From Gammaproteobacteria bacterium (GTDB lineage: Bacteria > Pseudomonadota > Gammaproteobacteria > Pseudomonadales > Porticoccaceae): DNA of 16,237 nt. Within the stretch, counting starts at the first letter, position 1, and every line of letters starts with the position of its first letter. The translations under genes and the position numbers were made by a program. Below the pieces are notes generated by a model that worked only from the letters and a program-made list of their open reading frames with translations, ran no database searches and was not told the origin of the DNA. The DNA is taken from contig QNFO01000004.1 of assembly GCA_003646355.1 (NCBI GenBank), positions 1 to 16,237 on the forward strand. Direction: 5' to 3'. Below are positions 1 through 9,302 of the stretch, piece by piece.

Positions 1-11
1 CCACTCTCCAT
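1..11 (-). promoter_or_regulatory. Possible ribosome binding site of the next gene (skp expected)
   Basis: On the minus strand the last bases before the window edge read ATGGAGAGTGG, downstream of the bamA stop. GGAGAG is a good Shine-Dalgarno match. In gammaproteobacteria the gene after bamA is usually skp (periplasmic chaperone), so this is most simply the skp ribosome binding site, with the start codon outside the window. The ATG at 11-9 could instead be a start codon, but it has no ribosome binding site of its own. The remaining bases 12-49 show no hairpin or promoter that I can support. Confidence 0.25.
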
Positions 12-49
12 CTTAAAGTTATGGTACTTATTAAAACTTGTTTTCTTTA

Positions 50-2368
50 TTAGAAACCCTGTCCTAGCGAAAACTGGAAAACCTCAGTTTCATCAAAATC
101 GCCTTCATTCATAGCCCTGGCAAGCGCAACAGTAATCGGACCGAAGCCACTCAACCAGGTGCCACCGATACCGATCGAATAGCGTAATTCGCCATATTCT
201 GGCTTAAAGCAATTGACCTGTGTCTTATTACACTCTGTATCGAACACATTACCTGCATCAAGGAAGACAGCCGCCTGAACACTGCGATTATCCGCCATAA
301 ATGGGACGGGGAAAATCACTTCTGCTGTACCTGCAATCTTTACGTTGCCGCCAAAGGCATCTGAGTCATCACCATAGAAGGGATTCGGTGTGTCCTGAGG
401 CCCCAGGCTATTTCGCTCAAAGCCACGTACAGAGCCAAAACCGCCGCCGTAATAGTTCTTAAAGAATGGCAAACGATCAGTATCACCCAAGCCTACGCCA
501 TAGCCAAGGTCGGTTTTTAAATGCAAGGTCAAGCTGCGCGTCAGGGGGCGGAAATACTGTCCGGTATAACTAAATTTGAGGTATTCCATGTCACCGATGG
601 GGGTAGAGAATTCAACACCGGCCCGCTGCGATGCACCACGCGTTGCTAATATGCCACGGTTCAAGGTTGACTGACTCCAACTCAGAGTACTGGTAATCAT
701 CTTGTAGTTGTCACCGTTGTCGCGAAGAAACTGCAAAATCTCTAACGTTGGAAATACTCCCACATCAACTTCCAGTTGCTCAAAACCAAAGCCGATGCTA
801 ATTCGCGAAGTTTCCGAGAGAGGGTATCCAAAGTTGACACTCGTACTAACACTATCTGTGGTGTAATCCGCGACATCAAATTCGCCATAGTCAGTTTCCG
901 TGAATGCAACGCGATAACCGACGCTGACGCCATCCTTGGTAAAGTAAGGATTGTTAAAAGATAAAGACGCGCTATCGCGGTAACTACTACTACTCAGCCC
1001 GAGACTAACGGAGTTACCTGTACCAAAGAAGTTGCTTTCAGAAATGTTACCACCAAGAATAATGCCAGAGCCCTGAGCAATACCCAGGCTAGCACCGACA
1101 CTGCCCGATGGCTGTTCTTCAACCGTATAAAAAACATCAAGCTGATCATCGGTCCCCGGCACTTCTCGGGTCTCCATATCCACTTGTTTAAAGTAGCTTA
1201 AACGCTCAAGCCTGACTTTTGAGTGCTCCAGTAAAGTGTTGGACGCTGAAGCCCCTTCCATCTGCCGCATTTCACGACGTAAGACCTCGTCGTCAGTTTT
1301 GGAGTTGCCGCGAAATTCTATGCGCCGCACATATGAGCGCTTACCGGGTGTCACATAATAGGTAATCTTCGCCGTCTTATCCTCTTCATTAATATCAGGA
1401 TAAGCTTCAACTTCGGCAAAGGTGTAACCATCAGCCCCCAGGCGGCGAATAATTCTGTCGGTAGTCCGCGTCATCAAGGCCTGGGAAAAAGTCATTCCTT
1501 TACGCGTTAAAATCATCAAGCGTAAAAAGTTTTCAGGCAGAATCAACTCGCCGGCAAGTTCAACCTCGCCGACCGTATAAACATCACCTTCATTAATATT
1601 TACGGTAACAAAGACAGCGTCTCTATCAGGGCTTAGGGAAACTTGTGTTGAGTCAATGACAAACTTCAGATAACCACGGTCGAGATACCAGGATTCAATA
1701 CGCTCCAGGTCTCCCGACAATTTTTCACGAGAATATTTATCGTCGTTAAAAATCCAGGACAACATATTGCCGGTTTTTAATTCAAAGAGTTCAAGTATCG
1801 TCTCATCGTCAAAGGCATTGTTACCCACAACATTAATATGCTTGATCGAGGCAACCTGGCCCTCATCAATCGTCAGATTGATGGCGACGCGATTGCGCGG
1901 CAAGACCTCTATATCGGAGACGACTGAGGCGCCGTAGCGGCCCTGGCTAACATATTGACGGCGCAACTCCTGACTCATGCCTTCAAGCACCGTCTGCTTA
2001 AAAATCTGCCCTTCAGCAAGGCCTGAATCGCGCAGGGCATTTAACAGATCGGGGGTTTCAATGGCCTTGTTACCATCAATATTAATCTCAGCAACTGCGG
2101 GACGCTCTTTCAGACTGACAACAAGAACATTGGCCTCGCGGGCAATATTAATATCATCAAAGTAACCGGTTTTGAAAAGAGTGCGTACCGCTACGCGAAT
2201 ACCCTCCTCATCGATAAGCTCACCAGCCTGAACAGGCAGTGAGGCAAAGACGGTTCCCGCCGAGACCCTTTGTAGGCCGTCAAGGCGGATATCTTCAATC
2301 TGAAACACATCGGCAATAGAGAACAGAGGGCACAGGCAAAGCAAGAACGGCAGGAAAAGTCGTTTCAT
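50..2368 (-). CDS. bamA: Outer membrane protein assembly factor BamA (Omp85)
   Basis: BamA is the central subunit of the BAM complex that folds and inserts beta-barrel proteins into the outer membrane. The 772-residue product starts with a Sec signal peptide (KR followed by a hydrophobic stretch, likely cleaved after SIA at about residue 19). Five POTRA domains follow, to about residue 420, then a C-terminal 16-strand barrel. The barrel carries the family's VRGF motif at residues 647-650 (loop 6) and ends in a terminal Phe as part of a beta-signal (EVFQFSLGQGF). Cysteines at 713 and 720 sit in a predicted extracellular loop and probably form the disulfide seen in other BamA proteins. Length is close to the usual 790-810 residues. 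It lies 42 bases after rseP with only a weak ribosome binding site, consistent with read-through from the upstream genes. Identification is certain; the disulfide is inferred. Confidence 0.98.
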   Translation of the reverse strand: MKRLFLPFLLCLCPLFSIADVFQIEDIRLDGLQRVSAGTVFASLPVQAGELIDEEGIRVAVRTLFKTGYFDDINIAREANVLVVSLKERPAVAEINIDGNKAIETPDLLNALRDSGLAEGQIFKQTVLEGMSQELRRQYVSQGRYGASVVSDIEVLPRNRVAINLTIDEGQVASIKHINVVGNNAFDDETILELFELKTGNMLSWIFNDDKYSREKLSGDLERIESWYLDRGYLKFVIDSTQVSLSPDRDAVFVTVNINEGDVYTVGEVELAGELILPENFLRLMILTRKGMTFSQALMTRTTDRIIRRLGADGYTFAEVEAYPDINEEDKTAKITYYVTPGKRSYVRRIEFRGNSKTDDEVLRREMRQMEGASASNTLLEHSKVRLERLSYFKQVDMETREVPGTDDQLDVFYTVEEQPSGSVGASLGIAQGSGIILGGNISESNFFGTGNSVSLGLSSSSYRDSASLSFNNPYFTKDGVSVGYRVAFTETDYGEFDVADYTTDSVSTSVNFGYPLSETSRISIGFGFEQLEVDVGVFPTLEILQFLRDNGDNYKMITSTLSWSQSTLNRGILATRGASQRAGVEFSTPIGDMEYLKFSYTGQYFRPLTRSLTLHLKTDLGYGVGLGDTDRLPFFKNYYGGGFGSVRGFERNSLGPQDTPNPFYGDDSDAFGGNVKIAGTAEVIFPVPFMADNRSVQAAVFLDAGNVFDTECNKTQVNCFKPEYGELRYSIGIGGTWLSGFGPITVALARAMNEGDFDETEVFQFSLGQGF

Positions 2369-2410
2369 GGACGCGTAAGGTAACTCTTGTTGTTAGTTTA
2401 GGTTATCGAC

Positions 2411-3763
2411 TTAAAGCCGCAGCAGGTCATTGTATAGTGCTAGCACCATCAAACCAATAATTAAGAACAATCCCACTTGTTGCCCGACTTCCTGGATCCG
2501 GAGGGATACCGGACTGCCTTTGACAAGCTCGAGCACATAGTAAAGCAGATGGCCGCCATCCAATACTGGCACGGGTAACAGGTTGAGTACACCAAGGCTG
2601 ACACTGAGCAGCGCCATAAACTGTAAAAAGGGCACCAAACCGTAGTCGGCAGAAGTACTCGCCACCTTGGCGATGGTGATAGGCCCGCTTAAATGCTCGA
2701 CCGAAAGAGCGCCGGTCAGCATCTTGCCGATAGAGTTCAGAATCATCTGTGTTGTGGAGCCTGTTTGCGACAGGGCTTTCTTAAAAGCGCCGACCGGCCC
2801 GTAGCGCGTTTCACGGAAAAAGTCCTCTGACCATTCCGGTGTCACGACACTGACACCGACTTGCCCAAATACTTCGCCCCCCTGCTCAACACGACGCGGG
2901 GTCACATGCAATTCACGAATCTGCCCTTCCCGCTCGACAAGCACTGCAATGGTTTGATCCGGCCTTGCTCTGACGTGCTCGACCCAGGCATACCAATCGG
3001 GCATATCTATGCCATCGGCAGATATAACAAGATCACCACTAACAAAGCCCGCCTTATCTGCGGGACTATCCGGTGTGACGGCGTCTGTAAGCGGCAACAC
3101 TTTCGGCCGGTACAGTTCAATACCCATACTGCCAATGGGATCGGGAACCTTCGCATCGACCACCCAGCCCACGAGGGATGCCGAGCTGTCGTACTGTAAA
3201 TTTGAATCCGCATAGGACACGGTAAACTGGATCTCACCGTCGTCACCAATGCGATGCACCAGGCGCTCGCCGAGGGTTTGCCAGGTTGGGGTAGGCTCAC
3301 CGTCAACGGCCAGTATTTCCTGGCCAGCTTCCAAGCCCGCCGCCTCTGCAATCGAGCCGGGCGTAACCTCACCAATAATCGGGGCGACACCCTGCACACC
3401 GAGCATATAAACCACCCAGTAAAGCAGTATAGCGAGGATAAAATTCGCGACTGGCCCCGCAGCAACCGTGGCCATTCTTTGCCCGACTGTTTTGCGATTG
3501 AAGGCGAAAGGTAAATCCTCTTCGCTAACATTGCCCTCCCGCTCGTCGACCATTTTCACATAGCCGCCGAGGGGCAAGAGCGCGATAACAAACTCAGTGT
3601 CGTGACGATCCCGCCAGCGAAACAGTGGCGTACCAAAACCGATGGAGAAACGCGTAACCTTAATGCCACAACGTCGGGCAACCCAGAAGTGACCAAACTC
3701 GTGAAAAGTCACCAGTACACCGAGTACGATAAGGGTGTAAAAAACCATTTGTAGAAATGCCAT
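2411..3763 (-). CDS. rseP: RIP zinc metalloprotease RseP (site-2 protease)
   Basis: RseP is an inner-membrane intramembrane protease. In E. coli it makes the second cut in the anti-sigma factor RseA, releasing sigma-E when outer-membrane assembly fails, and it also clears signal-peptide remnants. The 450-residue product equals the E. coli length. The zinc-binding HEFGH motif is at residues 21-25 in the first membrane helix. Two periplasmic PDZ domains occupy roughly residues 115-290. The second catalytic motif NLLPVPVLDGG ends at 404, placing the third zinc ligand at D402, and a final hydrophobic helix closes the protein. The gene sits between dxr (92-base gap) and bamA (42-base gap). Co-location with bamA fits a shared outer-membrane homeostasis role. 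The start at 3763 gives the normal family N-terminus; the ribosome binding site is weak (GAGA). Confidence 0.98.
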   Translation of the reverse strand: MAFLQMVFYTLIVLGVLVTFHEFGHFWVARRCGIKVTRFSIGFGTPLFRWRDRHDTEFVIALLPLGGYVKMVDEREGNVSEEDLPFAFNRKTVGQRMATVAAGPVANFILAILLYWVVYMLGVQGVAPIIGEVTPGSIAEAAGLEAGQEILAVDGEPTPTWQTLGERLVHRIGDDGEIQFTVSYADSNLQYDSSASLVGWVVDAKVPDPIGSMGIELYRPKVLPLTDAVTPDSPADKAGFVSGDLVISADGIDMPDWYAWVEHVRARPDQTIAVLVEREGQIRELHVTPRRVEQGGEVFGQVGVSVVTPEWSEDFFRETRYGPVGAFKKALSQTGSTTQMILNSIGKMLTGALSVEHLSGPITIAKVASTSADYGLVPFLQFMALLSVSLGVLNLLPVPVLDGGHLLYYVLELVKGSPVSLRIQEVGQQVGLFLIIGLMVLALYNDLLRL

Positions 3764-3855
3764 ATAACGCTGTCTCGTCTTGTTTTAGCTGCGTGCCCAG
3801 AGCTTGACTCCGCGTTGGATGCGAAGTTTCGCTCAGAGTTTAACGGTACAAATTT

Positions 3856-5034
3856 TTACACTTGCTGACTTATCACCTGCTGCGCCATCGCTCGAGCACG
3901 TTTATCAGCTTCTTGGACTGCAGAGAGCTCTCGAGGTTCACCCGTATGCCAGGCCTGCATGACGCTATCGACAACTTCGGCGATACGGGTAAAGCCGATA
4001 GTTTCATTCAAAAAAGCCTCGACAGCTACTTCATTGGCTGCATTCAGTGCCGCCGGTGCATCGCCGCGACTATCGGCAGCCGCTCGCGCCAAAATCAGCG
4101 CAGGAAAGCGCTGTTCATCCGGCGCCTCAAAATTGAGACTGGCGATGGCAATTAAATCGAGGGAGCTAACGCCAGAGTCAATTCTTTCTGGCCAGGCCAA
4201 CGCGTGGGCGATGGGCGTTCGCATATCGGGATTGCCTAGCTGGGCCAATACGGAGCCATCTTTATATTCGACCAGCGAGTGAATAATACTTTGCGGATGG
4301 ATGACAATGTCGATATCACTCGCATCCACAGCAAACAACCAACTTGCCTCTATTAACTCCAAGCCCTTGTTCATCATGGTTGCGGAATCGACGGATATTT
4401 TACGACCCATGCTCCAGTTGGGATGAGCACAGGCTTGATCTGGGGTCATAGCTGCCAGCTCGGCGAGCGGCGTAGTACGAAAGGGGCCGCCAGAAGCCGA
4501 TAGTAATAAGCGACGCACACCCGCCTGTTCGCGCCCACTGTAATCAGCGGGCAAGCATTGAAATATTGCATTGTGCTCACTGTCGATGGGCAGCAAGATC
4601 GCCTTTGATTCGGCCACCACATCCATAAATAGCTGCCCCGCCATCACCAGGGCTTCTTTATTCGCCAATAGCACTTTTTTACCGGCCTTTACCGCCGCCA
4701 ATGTGGGCAATAAACCCGCTGCGCCGACAATCGCCGCCATTACTGTGTCGGCCTCGGCATGGGCGGCAACCAGCGCCAGACCCTCTTCCCCCCAAAGCAC
4801 CTCGACACTACTGCCGATCAAAGAACGCAACCGCTCAGCCGCAGCCTCTGAGCCCAACACCGCATAGCGGGGATGAAATTGCTCGCACTGTTGGGCCAGC
4901 TCAGCAACCCGCTGGTTGGCGGTCAAAGCAAACACCTGAAACTGCTGTGGATGCCTGGCGACAACATCCAGTGTGCTGACACCGATTGACCCTGTCGAAC
5001 CGAGAATAGTAAGGTTTTGTATTGGCGAGTTCAT
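3856..5034 (-). CDS. dxr: 1-deoxy-D-xylulose 5-phosphate reductoisomerase
   Basis: Dxr converts 1-deoxy-D-xylulose 5-phosphate to 2-C-methyl-D-erythritol 4-phosphate with NADPH, the committed step of the MEP isoprenoid pathway in the cytoplasm; it is the target of fosmidomycin. The 392-residue product has the NADPH-binding GSTGSIG at residues 12-18. The metal-binding DSEHNA has D151 and E153. The flexible-loop segment SASGGPFR lies near 179-186, and the substrate-binding [27 protein letters not shown] region spans 204-230 with H204, N222, K223 and E226. All catalytic positions known from E. coli are present. Its isoprenoid product feeds UppS, encoded two genes upstream. A 95-base gap separates it from cdsA, and no clear Shine-Dalgarno precedes the ATG; the start is chosen because it places GSTGSIG at the normal distance. 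Confidence 0.98.
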   Translation of the reverse strand: MNSPIQNLTILGSTGSIGVSTLDVVARHPQQFQVFALTANQRVAELAQQCEQFHPRYAVLGSEAAAERLRSLIGSSVEVLWGEEGLALVAAHAEADTVMAAIVGAAGLLPTLAAVKAGKKVLLANKEALVMAGQLFMDVVAESKAILLPIDSEHNAIFQCLPADYSGREQAGVRRLLLSASGGPFRTTPLAELAAMTPDQACAHPNWSMGRKISVDSATMMNKGLELIEASWLFAVDASDIDIVIHPQSIIHSLVEYKDGSVLAQLGNPDMRTPIAHALAWPERIDSGVSSLDLIAIASLNFEAPDEQRFPALILARAAADSRGDAPAALNAANEVAVEAFLNETIGFTRIAEVVDSVMQAWHTGEPRELSAVQEADKRARAMAQQVISQQV

Positions 5035-5129
5035 AACTAGATTAACTTTCGACTGCGTGAGTGATGAAAAATACTGCTTACGAACAAGTAGCCCGCCATA
5101 TTTATCAAGTGTTTCTTATCAAGAGAACG

Positions 5130-5969
5130 CTAGAGGCGATTGTACAATAGCGACAATCCCAGACTGAACACTGGCAAGGCGGCGGTTAGACCGTCAATTC
5201 TATCGAGCACACCACCGTGGCCGGGTAAAATGGTGCCGCTATCTTTAACGCCACGATGACGTTTAACCATACTTTCAAGCAGATCGCCCAATACTGAAGC
5301 AAGCCCTGTCACCATGGCTAAACCTAACCATAAGCCAATGCGTGATGGCTCAAAGCCCAGAAACCAGCCCGTAGTAGCCACGACAATTACAATCGCCAAC
5401 TGGCCACCCAGTAGGCCCTCCCAGGTTTTACCGGGACTCACTTTCGGCGCCAGTTTAGTACGACCAATCGCTCGCCCAACAAAGTAACCACCAATATCTG
5501 CCAGGGCAACCAGCAGCACGACGGCCAGAACCAGCGTAGGCCCTTCCGCAAGCGACATTAAACCCGCGAAGGCCAACCACATTGGCAATAAAACAAAGAC
5601 ACCCATTAACAAACAGAGCCAGCGCCGGCCCCATAGAACCGCACTACTGGGATAGCTTTGCACCCAAAGCACAGCTATAGCCCACCAGGTACAGGCAAGT
5701 AGCAATAAGAAACGGGGGGGTTCAGCGAGTAGAATATTCTGTTCAAAGCCGATATAAGCCGCTATGGCAGCACCAATGGCAACAACAGCAAACATATAAA
5801 AACCACGGCCAGCAACGCTACTGAGGCCCGACAGGTGACTCCACTCCCAGGCGGCGTAGGCCAGCACCACAGCCATCAGTGCGATAAAACCCAAAGTGGG
5901 TAGAGTAAACAAGGCTGCGAGAAAACTTACGGCAAGAATAAAACCGGTAATAACCCGCTGTTTAAGCAT
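5130..5969 (-). CDS. cdsA: Phosphatidate cytidylyltransferase (CDP-diglyceride synthase)
   Basis: CdsA is an integral inner-membrane enzyme that makes CDP-diacylglycerol from phosphatidic acid and CTP, the branch point for all glycerophospholipids. The 279-residue product is strongly hydrophobic, with about eight membrane segments. Near the C-terminus (residues 233-259) it carries the complete CTP transferase family signature: S-x-x-K-R, K-D-S-G, G-H-G-G and D-R-I-D. The ATG overlaps the uppS stop by one base (TAATG), so translation is probably coupled to uppS. The length matches E. coli CdsA (285). Nothing is missing or broken. Confidence 0.98.
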   Translation of the reverse strand: MLKQRVITGFILAVSFLAALFTLPTLGFIALMAVVLAYAAWEWSHLSGLSSVAGRGFYMFAVVAIGAAIAAYIGFEQNILLAEPPRFLLLLACTWWAIAVLWVQSYPSSAVLWGRRWLCLLMGVFVLLPMWLAFAGLMSLAEGPTLVLAVVLLVALADIGGYFVGRAIGRTKLAPKVSPGKTWEGLLGGQLAIVIVVATTGWFLGFEPSRIGLWLGLAMVTGLASVLGDLLESMVKRHRGVKDSGTILPGHGGVLDRIDGLTAALPVFSLGLSLLYNRL

Positions 5970-6757
5970 TAAGCACTCACTCGTGCCTGAGCAGATTTCG
6001 CCGTTTGATCTACATCTGTTGCTGTTTGATCCTGACTTAAACCAAAACGCCGCTGGCGCTGGTAATAGGCTGCTGCAGCTATATCAAAGGCAGCAGCATC
6101 AAAATCAGGCCAGTAGCACTCGGCAAAATACAATTCACTGTAAGCCAGCTGCCAGAGTAAAAAATTACTAATTCTTTGTTCACCTGCCGTTCTTATGCAC
6201 AGGTCAGGTTGCGGAAGGTCTGCAAGAGAAAGGTTTTTTTCAAATAATTCCTCATCGATATCTTCAACCGCCAGAGCGCCATCGACAACCTGTTGCGCCA
6301 GTTTTCGGCTTGCAACAACGATATCCCGACGACCACCGTAATCAACCGCCAGTACCAGTGTCATCGCCGTATTATTGATGGTTAACGCCTCGGCATCGGC
6401 AATGCGTTTTTGCAATCGTGAACTAAAACGCCCGCGCTCACCGATCACCTGCAAACGAATCCCTCGCTCATGGAGGGCTTTAGCCTCTTTCTTTATATAG
6501 GTGGAAAACAGCGTCATTAAGGCGCTGACTTGAAGCGCCGGTCGTTGCCAGTTCTCGCTACTGAAGGCAAACAAGGTAACCACTTCAACATGGTGACGCT
6601 GGCAGCTTTCAATCATGTCGCGCACTCGCTCTACGCCAGCTCGGTGACCTTCGTGACCGGCTAAACCGCGTGCTTTCGCCCAGCGATTATTACCATCCAT
6701 AATCACCGCGACATGTCTAAGTGGCTGGGCACTATCACTGCCCACAACTTCTGCCAT
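5969..6757 (-). CDS. uppS: Undecaprenyl diphosphate synthase (cis-prenyltransferase)
   Basis: UppS condenses eight isopentenyl diphosphates onto farnesyl diphosphate to give the C55 carrier lipid precursor for peptidoglycan, O-antigen and related polymers. The 262-residue product has the catalytic motif HVAVIMDGNNRWAK with the essential Asp at residue 21, and the C-terminal signature RTAGEQRISNFLLWQ followed by AYSELYF. It ends in a short polar tail containing two copies of DQTA, slightly longer than E. coli UppS. The ribosome binding site is AGGGA about ten bases before the ATG, the clearest among the envelope genes here. It follows frr after 92 bases. Coupling with cdsA downstream and dxr two genes on groups isoprenoid carrier-lipid and phospholipid synthesis. 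Confidence 0.98.
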   Translation of the reverse strand: MAEVVGSDSAQPLRHVAVIMDGNNRWAKARGLAGHEGHRAGVERVRDMIESCQRHHVEVVTLFAFSSENWQRPALQVSALMTLFSTYIKKEAKALHERGIRLQVIGERGRFSSRLQKRIADAEALTINNTAMTLVLAVDYGGRRDIVVASRKLAQQVVDGALAVEDIDEELFEKNLSLADLPQPDLCIRTAGEQRISNFLLWQLAYSELYFAECYWPDFDAAAFDIAAAAYYQRQRRFGLSQDQTATDVDQTAKSAQARVSA

Positions 6758-6849
6758 ATTTTTTCCCTGGGTTTTCCTGAGCTTTTTATTCTAAATTCAC
6801 TACTTTGTATTTCTTTCTTCGGTCATCCGCGCCGGCATTCAGCCACCCG

Positions 6850-7407
6850 CTAGATTTCCATTAAGTCTTTTTCTTTAACGGCCAACATATCGTCCATCTG
6901 CTTGATAAAACCGTCGGTAATTTTCTGCACATCGTCCTGAGCGCGGCGCTCCTCGTCCTCGGAAATATCCTTTTCCTTTAACAGCTCTTTGATATCGGAG
7001 AGTACATCGCGACGAATATTACGGGCTGAAACACGGGAGTTTTCAACTTCCTTACGCGCCTGGCGAATAAAACCCTTGCGCGTCTCTTCGGTGAGCGCCG
7101 GCATCGGGATACGAATCACTTCACCAGCACTGGAAGGGTTGAGACCAAGCCCGGCATTCATAATAGCTCGCTCAACATCCTGAACAATGTTCTTTTCCCA
7201 GGGGGTAACCGCCAGGGTGCGCGCGTCGGCAACCGAAATGTTAGCCACCTGGCTAAGAGGCGTTTCACTGCCGTAGTAAGAGACCCTAACACCTTCGAGA
7301 ATACTCGGGTGGGCGCGACCCGTTCGTACTTTATTCAGTGCCTGGCCCAGTGCTTCAACAGTCTTACCCATGCGCTGCTGGGCATCTTCCTTTAATTCAT
7401 TAATCAT
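6850..7407 (-). CDS. frr: Ribosome recycling factor
   Basis: RRF, with EF-G, splits the post-termination ribosome so that subunits can be reused. The sequence is colinear with E. coli RRF throughout: the [12 protein letters not shown] segment, [22 protein letters not shown], the ARNIRRD stretch containing the functionally important arginines, and the C-terminal [14 protein letters not shown] helix. Two ATG codons are adjacent (7410 and 7407). The second is chosen because it gives MINELKEDA, matching the family N-terminus (MISDIRKDA in E. coli) and the usual 185 residues; the first would add one Met. A GAGA element precedes both. The gene is 90 bases downstream of pyrH, with no terminator visible between them, so the two are probably cotranscribed. 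Confidence 0.97.
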   Translation of the reverse strand: MINELKEDAQQRMGKTVEALGQALNKVRTGRAHPSILEGVRVSYYGSETPLSQVANISVADARTLAVTPWEKNIVQDVERAIMNAGLGLNPSSAGEVIRIPMPALTEETRKGFIRQARKEVENSRVSARNIRRDVLSDIKELLKEKDISEDEERRAQDDVQKITDGFIKQMDDMLAVKEKDLMEI

Positions 7408-7497
7408 CATCAGTTCTCGCGTAGTTGATCTTTTGGAGGCTGCTTTCTTTAAACCCTGTTGGCGTGCAAGCGAGTAGCTTAACGTAAAGGTTTAGGA

Positions 7498-8235
7498 TTA
7501 CGACTCCTCGATCAATGTTCCCTCGTCGCCACCCACCACGACATTCAATAGAGCACCGGGCTTGGACATTCGAAAAACCCGTACCGGCATGTGATGCTCG
7601 CGGCAGAGACAGATGGCCGTTAGATCCATCACTTGCAACTTTTTATCCAGCACATCATCGTAACTCAAGCGCGAATAGAGCGTGGCGTCGGGCACTTTCA
7701 TCGGGTCTGCAGAATAGACGCCATCAACCTTGGTCGCTTTCAACACCACTTCGGCATCGATTTCGATACCGCGCAGGCAAGCTGCCGAATCTGTCGTGAA
7801 GAGAGGGTTGCCCGTACCGGCACTGAAAATAACCACGTCACCGGACGACAAATAGCGCAGAGCGCGGCGGCGGTCATAGTGCTCGACCACGCCACTCATG
7901 GGGATGGCCGACATCACCCGCGCCGAAATATTATTGCGATCGAGAGCATCACGCATAGCGAGGGCATTCATCACCGTGGCGAGCATACCCATGTGATCAC
8001 CGGTCACCCGCTCCATACCCGCCGCACTAAGTGCTGCGCCACGAAACAAGTTGCCGCCACCGATCACTAAACCAACCTGTACACCGATGCCCACTAACTG
8101 GCCAATTTCCAGCGCCATGCGGTCGAGTACCTTGGGGTCGATACCAAAGCTGCCATCGCCCATTAGCTCTTCACCGCTAAGCTTGAGGAGAATGCGTTTG
8201 TACTTCTTATCTGTACTCGGATTATTCATCGGCAT
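7498..8235 (-). CDS. pyrH: Uridylate kinase (UMP kinase)
   Basis: PyrH phosphorylates UMP to UDP, the bacterial-type hexameric enzyme of the amino acid kinase fold, allosterically controlled by GTP and UTP. The 245-residue product has the N-terminal [12 protein letters not shown], the glycine-rich [10 protein letters not shown], the [15 protein letters not shown] segment that helps bind UMP, and [13 protein letters not shown] near the nucleotide site. Two in-frame starts are possible: ATG at 8235 (MPMNNPS) or ATG at 8229 (MNNPS). Neither has a strong Shine-Dalgarno, so the exact start is uncertain by two codons. A terminator-like hairpin lies between tsf and this gene, so pyrH may be expressed partly from its own promoter, as in E. 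coli, although I cannot point to a convincing one. Confidence 0.97.
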   Translation of the reverse strand: MPMNNPSTDKKYKRILLKLSGEELMGDGSFGIDPKVLDRMALEIGQLVGIGVQVGLVIGGGNLFRGAALSAAGMERVTGDHMGMLATVMNALAMRDALDRNNISARVMSAIPMSGVVEHYDRRRALRYLSSGDVVIFSAGTGNPLFTTDSAACLRGIEIDAEVVLKATKVDGVYSADPMKVPDATLYSRLSYDDVLDKKLQVMDLTAICLCREHHMPVRVFRMSKPGALLNVVVGGDEGTLIEES

Positions 8236-8264
8236 TTACTCGTCGGCGTCAGTCTATCGGCATA

Positions 8265-8290
8265 GGTTCCAACACGTTAATTGTGGAACC
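8265..8290. repeat. Inverted repeat in the pyrH upstream region
   Basis: GGTTCC (8265-8270) and GGAACC (8285-8290) form six-base inverted arms. On the minus strand three further pairs (ACA with TGT, one bulged T) can extend the stem. There is no U-tract on either side, so it is not a typical terminator. It lies between the tsf terminator-like hairpin and the pyrH start. It could be a leader hairpin or an operator; function is unknown. Confidence 0.3.
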
Positions 8291-8307
8291 ACTTTATTAC
8301 TAGCACT

Positions 8308-8341
8308 TTAAAAACCACCGGCGCTATTAAACGCGCGGTGG
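8308..8341 (-). terminator. Rho-independent terminator after tsf
   Basis: Reading the minus strand just past the tsf stop, CCACCGCGC is followed by an eight-base AT-rich loop, then GCG, a bulged C and CGGTGG, then five Ts. The nine-pair GC-rich stem with one bulge followed by a short U-tract is a typical intrinsic terminator, although the U-run is only five long and is followed by AAA. It probably ends or attenuates rpsB-tsf transcription before pyrH. Confidence 0.7.
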
Positions 8342-8349
8342 CAGATAAA

Positions 8350-9213
8350 TCACTTAGTGGCGTTAACCTGTGCGGCGACTTCAGCGGCAAAGTCGACTTC
8401 TTCAACTTCAATGCCTTCGCCCACTTCATAACGGGTAAAACCTTTAATACTGGCTCCCGCATCGGCCAACATCTTACCGACTTTAATATCGGGGTCGCGC
8501 ACGAAGGGCTGCTCAACAAGACTGCTCTCGGCGAGAAACTTCTTCAAACGGCCAACGACCATTTTTTCAGCAATCTCGGGGGGCTTGCCACTTTCAATGG
8601 CCTGGGAAACATAAATTTCTTTTTCCTTGGCAACCACATCGGCGGGCATTTCATCGGGTGTCGCAACCTGAGGATTAACCGCAGCAACGTGCATAGCAAC
8701 ATCTTTGGCAAGCTCTGTAGTGCCACCTTCGAGAGTGACCAGTACACCGATACGGCTATTGCTGTGTACATAGGCACCAACAACGGGGGCTTCAGCTAGC
8801 TGTACGCGACGTACATTGACATTCTCGCCACACTTTTGCACGAGTGCCTGACGGGCATCTTCCATATCAGCAGCTAGAGTCTCAATACTGCTTTGCTTGT
8901 CGGCGAACGCTTTCTCAACAACAGCGCTAACAAAGGCCTTAAAGCCTTCGTCTTTTGTCACAAAATCCGTTTCGGAGTTGACTTCAACCAGCACGGCGTA
9001 GGAAGCATCGTCGGCGACTTTGACAGCGACAACGCCATCAGCTGCCGTGCGACCGGCTTTTTTGGCCGCTTTCATGCCACTGGATTTACGTAAGTTTTCA
9101 ATCGCTGTGTCAATATTGCCATCGGCTGCGGCCAGTGCTTTTTTGCACTCCATCATGCCAAGACCGGTGCGCTCACGTAATTCTTTAACCTGGGAAGCAG
9201 AAATCGCTGCCAT
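8350..9213 (-). CDS. tsf: Translation elongation factor Ts
   Basis: EF-Ts is the guanine nucleotide exchange factor that recycles EF-Tu-GDP. The 287-residue product begins [27 protein letters not shown], the N-terminal UBA-like domain, and has the EF-Tu-contacting TDFV motif at residues 82-85 within EVNSETDFV. The core continues to the C-terminus at near-normal length (E. coli 283). The open frame extends upstream to an ATG at 9240, adding nine residues (MPNLLRGFP). I reject that start because the ATG at 9213 is preceded by an excellent GAGAGGA ribosome binding site and gives the conserved N-terminus. It follows rpsB after 123 bases that contain hairpins, and is followed by a terminator-like structure. 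Confidence 0.98.
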   Translation of the reverse strand: MAAISASQVKELRERTGLGMMECKKALAAADGNIDTAIENLRKSSGMKAAKKAGRTAADGVVAVKVADDASYAVLVEVNSETDFVTKDEGFKAFVSAVVEKAFADKQSSIETLAADMEDARQALVQKCGENVNVRRVQLAEAPVVGAYVHSNSRIGVLVTLEGGTTELAKDVAMHVAAVNPQVATPDEMPADVVAKEKEIYVSQAIESGKPPEIAEKMVVGRLKKFLAESSLVEQPFVRDPDIKVGKMLADAGASIKGFTRYEVGEGIEVEEVDFAAEVAAQVNATK

Positions 9214-9263
9214 GGGAAATCCTCTCAATAAATTCGGCATATTGCGCTATGCCATTGTGAATA

Positions 9264-9293
9264 GTTAATAAAAAGGGGGCAACGCCCCCTTTT
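9264..9293 (-). terminator. Terminator-like hairpin between rpsB and tsf
   Basis: AAAAGGGGGC (9271-9280) and GCCCCCTTTT (9284-9293) form a perfect ten-base inverted repeat with a three-base loop. On the minus strand it is followed by TATTAA, giving a U-rich run of TTTTTATTAA, so the classic intrinsic terminator form points in the operon direction. Since tsf normally depends on read-through from rpsB, it probably acts as a partial attenuator that sets the S2 to EF-Ts ratio, or as an mRNA processing/stabilising stem. It is less U-rich if read on the plus strand. Confidence 0.7.
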
Positions 9294-9302
9294 GTCGATA
9301 TC

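Noticed and set aside
3007..3531. A 174-codon minus-strand open frame overlapping rseP in another frame
   Set aside because: It lies wholly inside rseP, whose frame has the HEFGH and LDGG motifs and PDZ domains. The alternative translation is rich in Arg and Ser with no recognisable domain and no ribosome binding site, typical of an out-of-frame shadow.
3831..3842. Short dyad in the rseP-dxr gap (GCGAA and TTCGC)
   Set aside because: The two-base spacing is too tight for a hairpin, there is no U-tract, and the rest of the 92-base gap shows no promoter or conserved element.
8281..8799. A 172-codon plus-strand open frame antisense to tsf
   Set aside because: It mirrors the tsf coding frame, starts within the terminator region and has no recognisable domain or good start signal.
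9214..9240. Upstream in-frame extension of tsf (nine codons)
   Set aside because: It would place the strong GAGAGGA ribosome binding site inside the coding region and give a non-conserved N-terminus.
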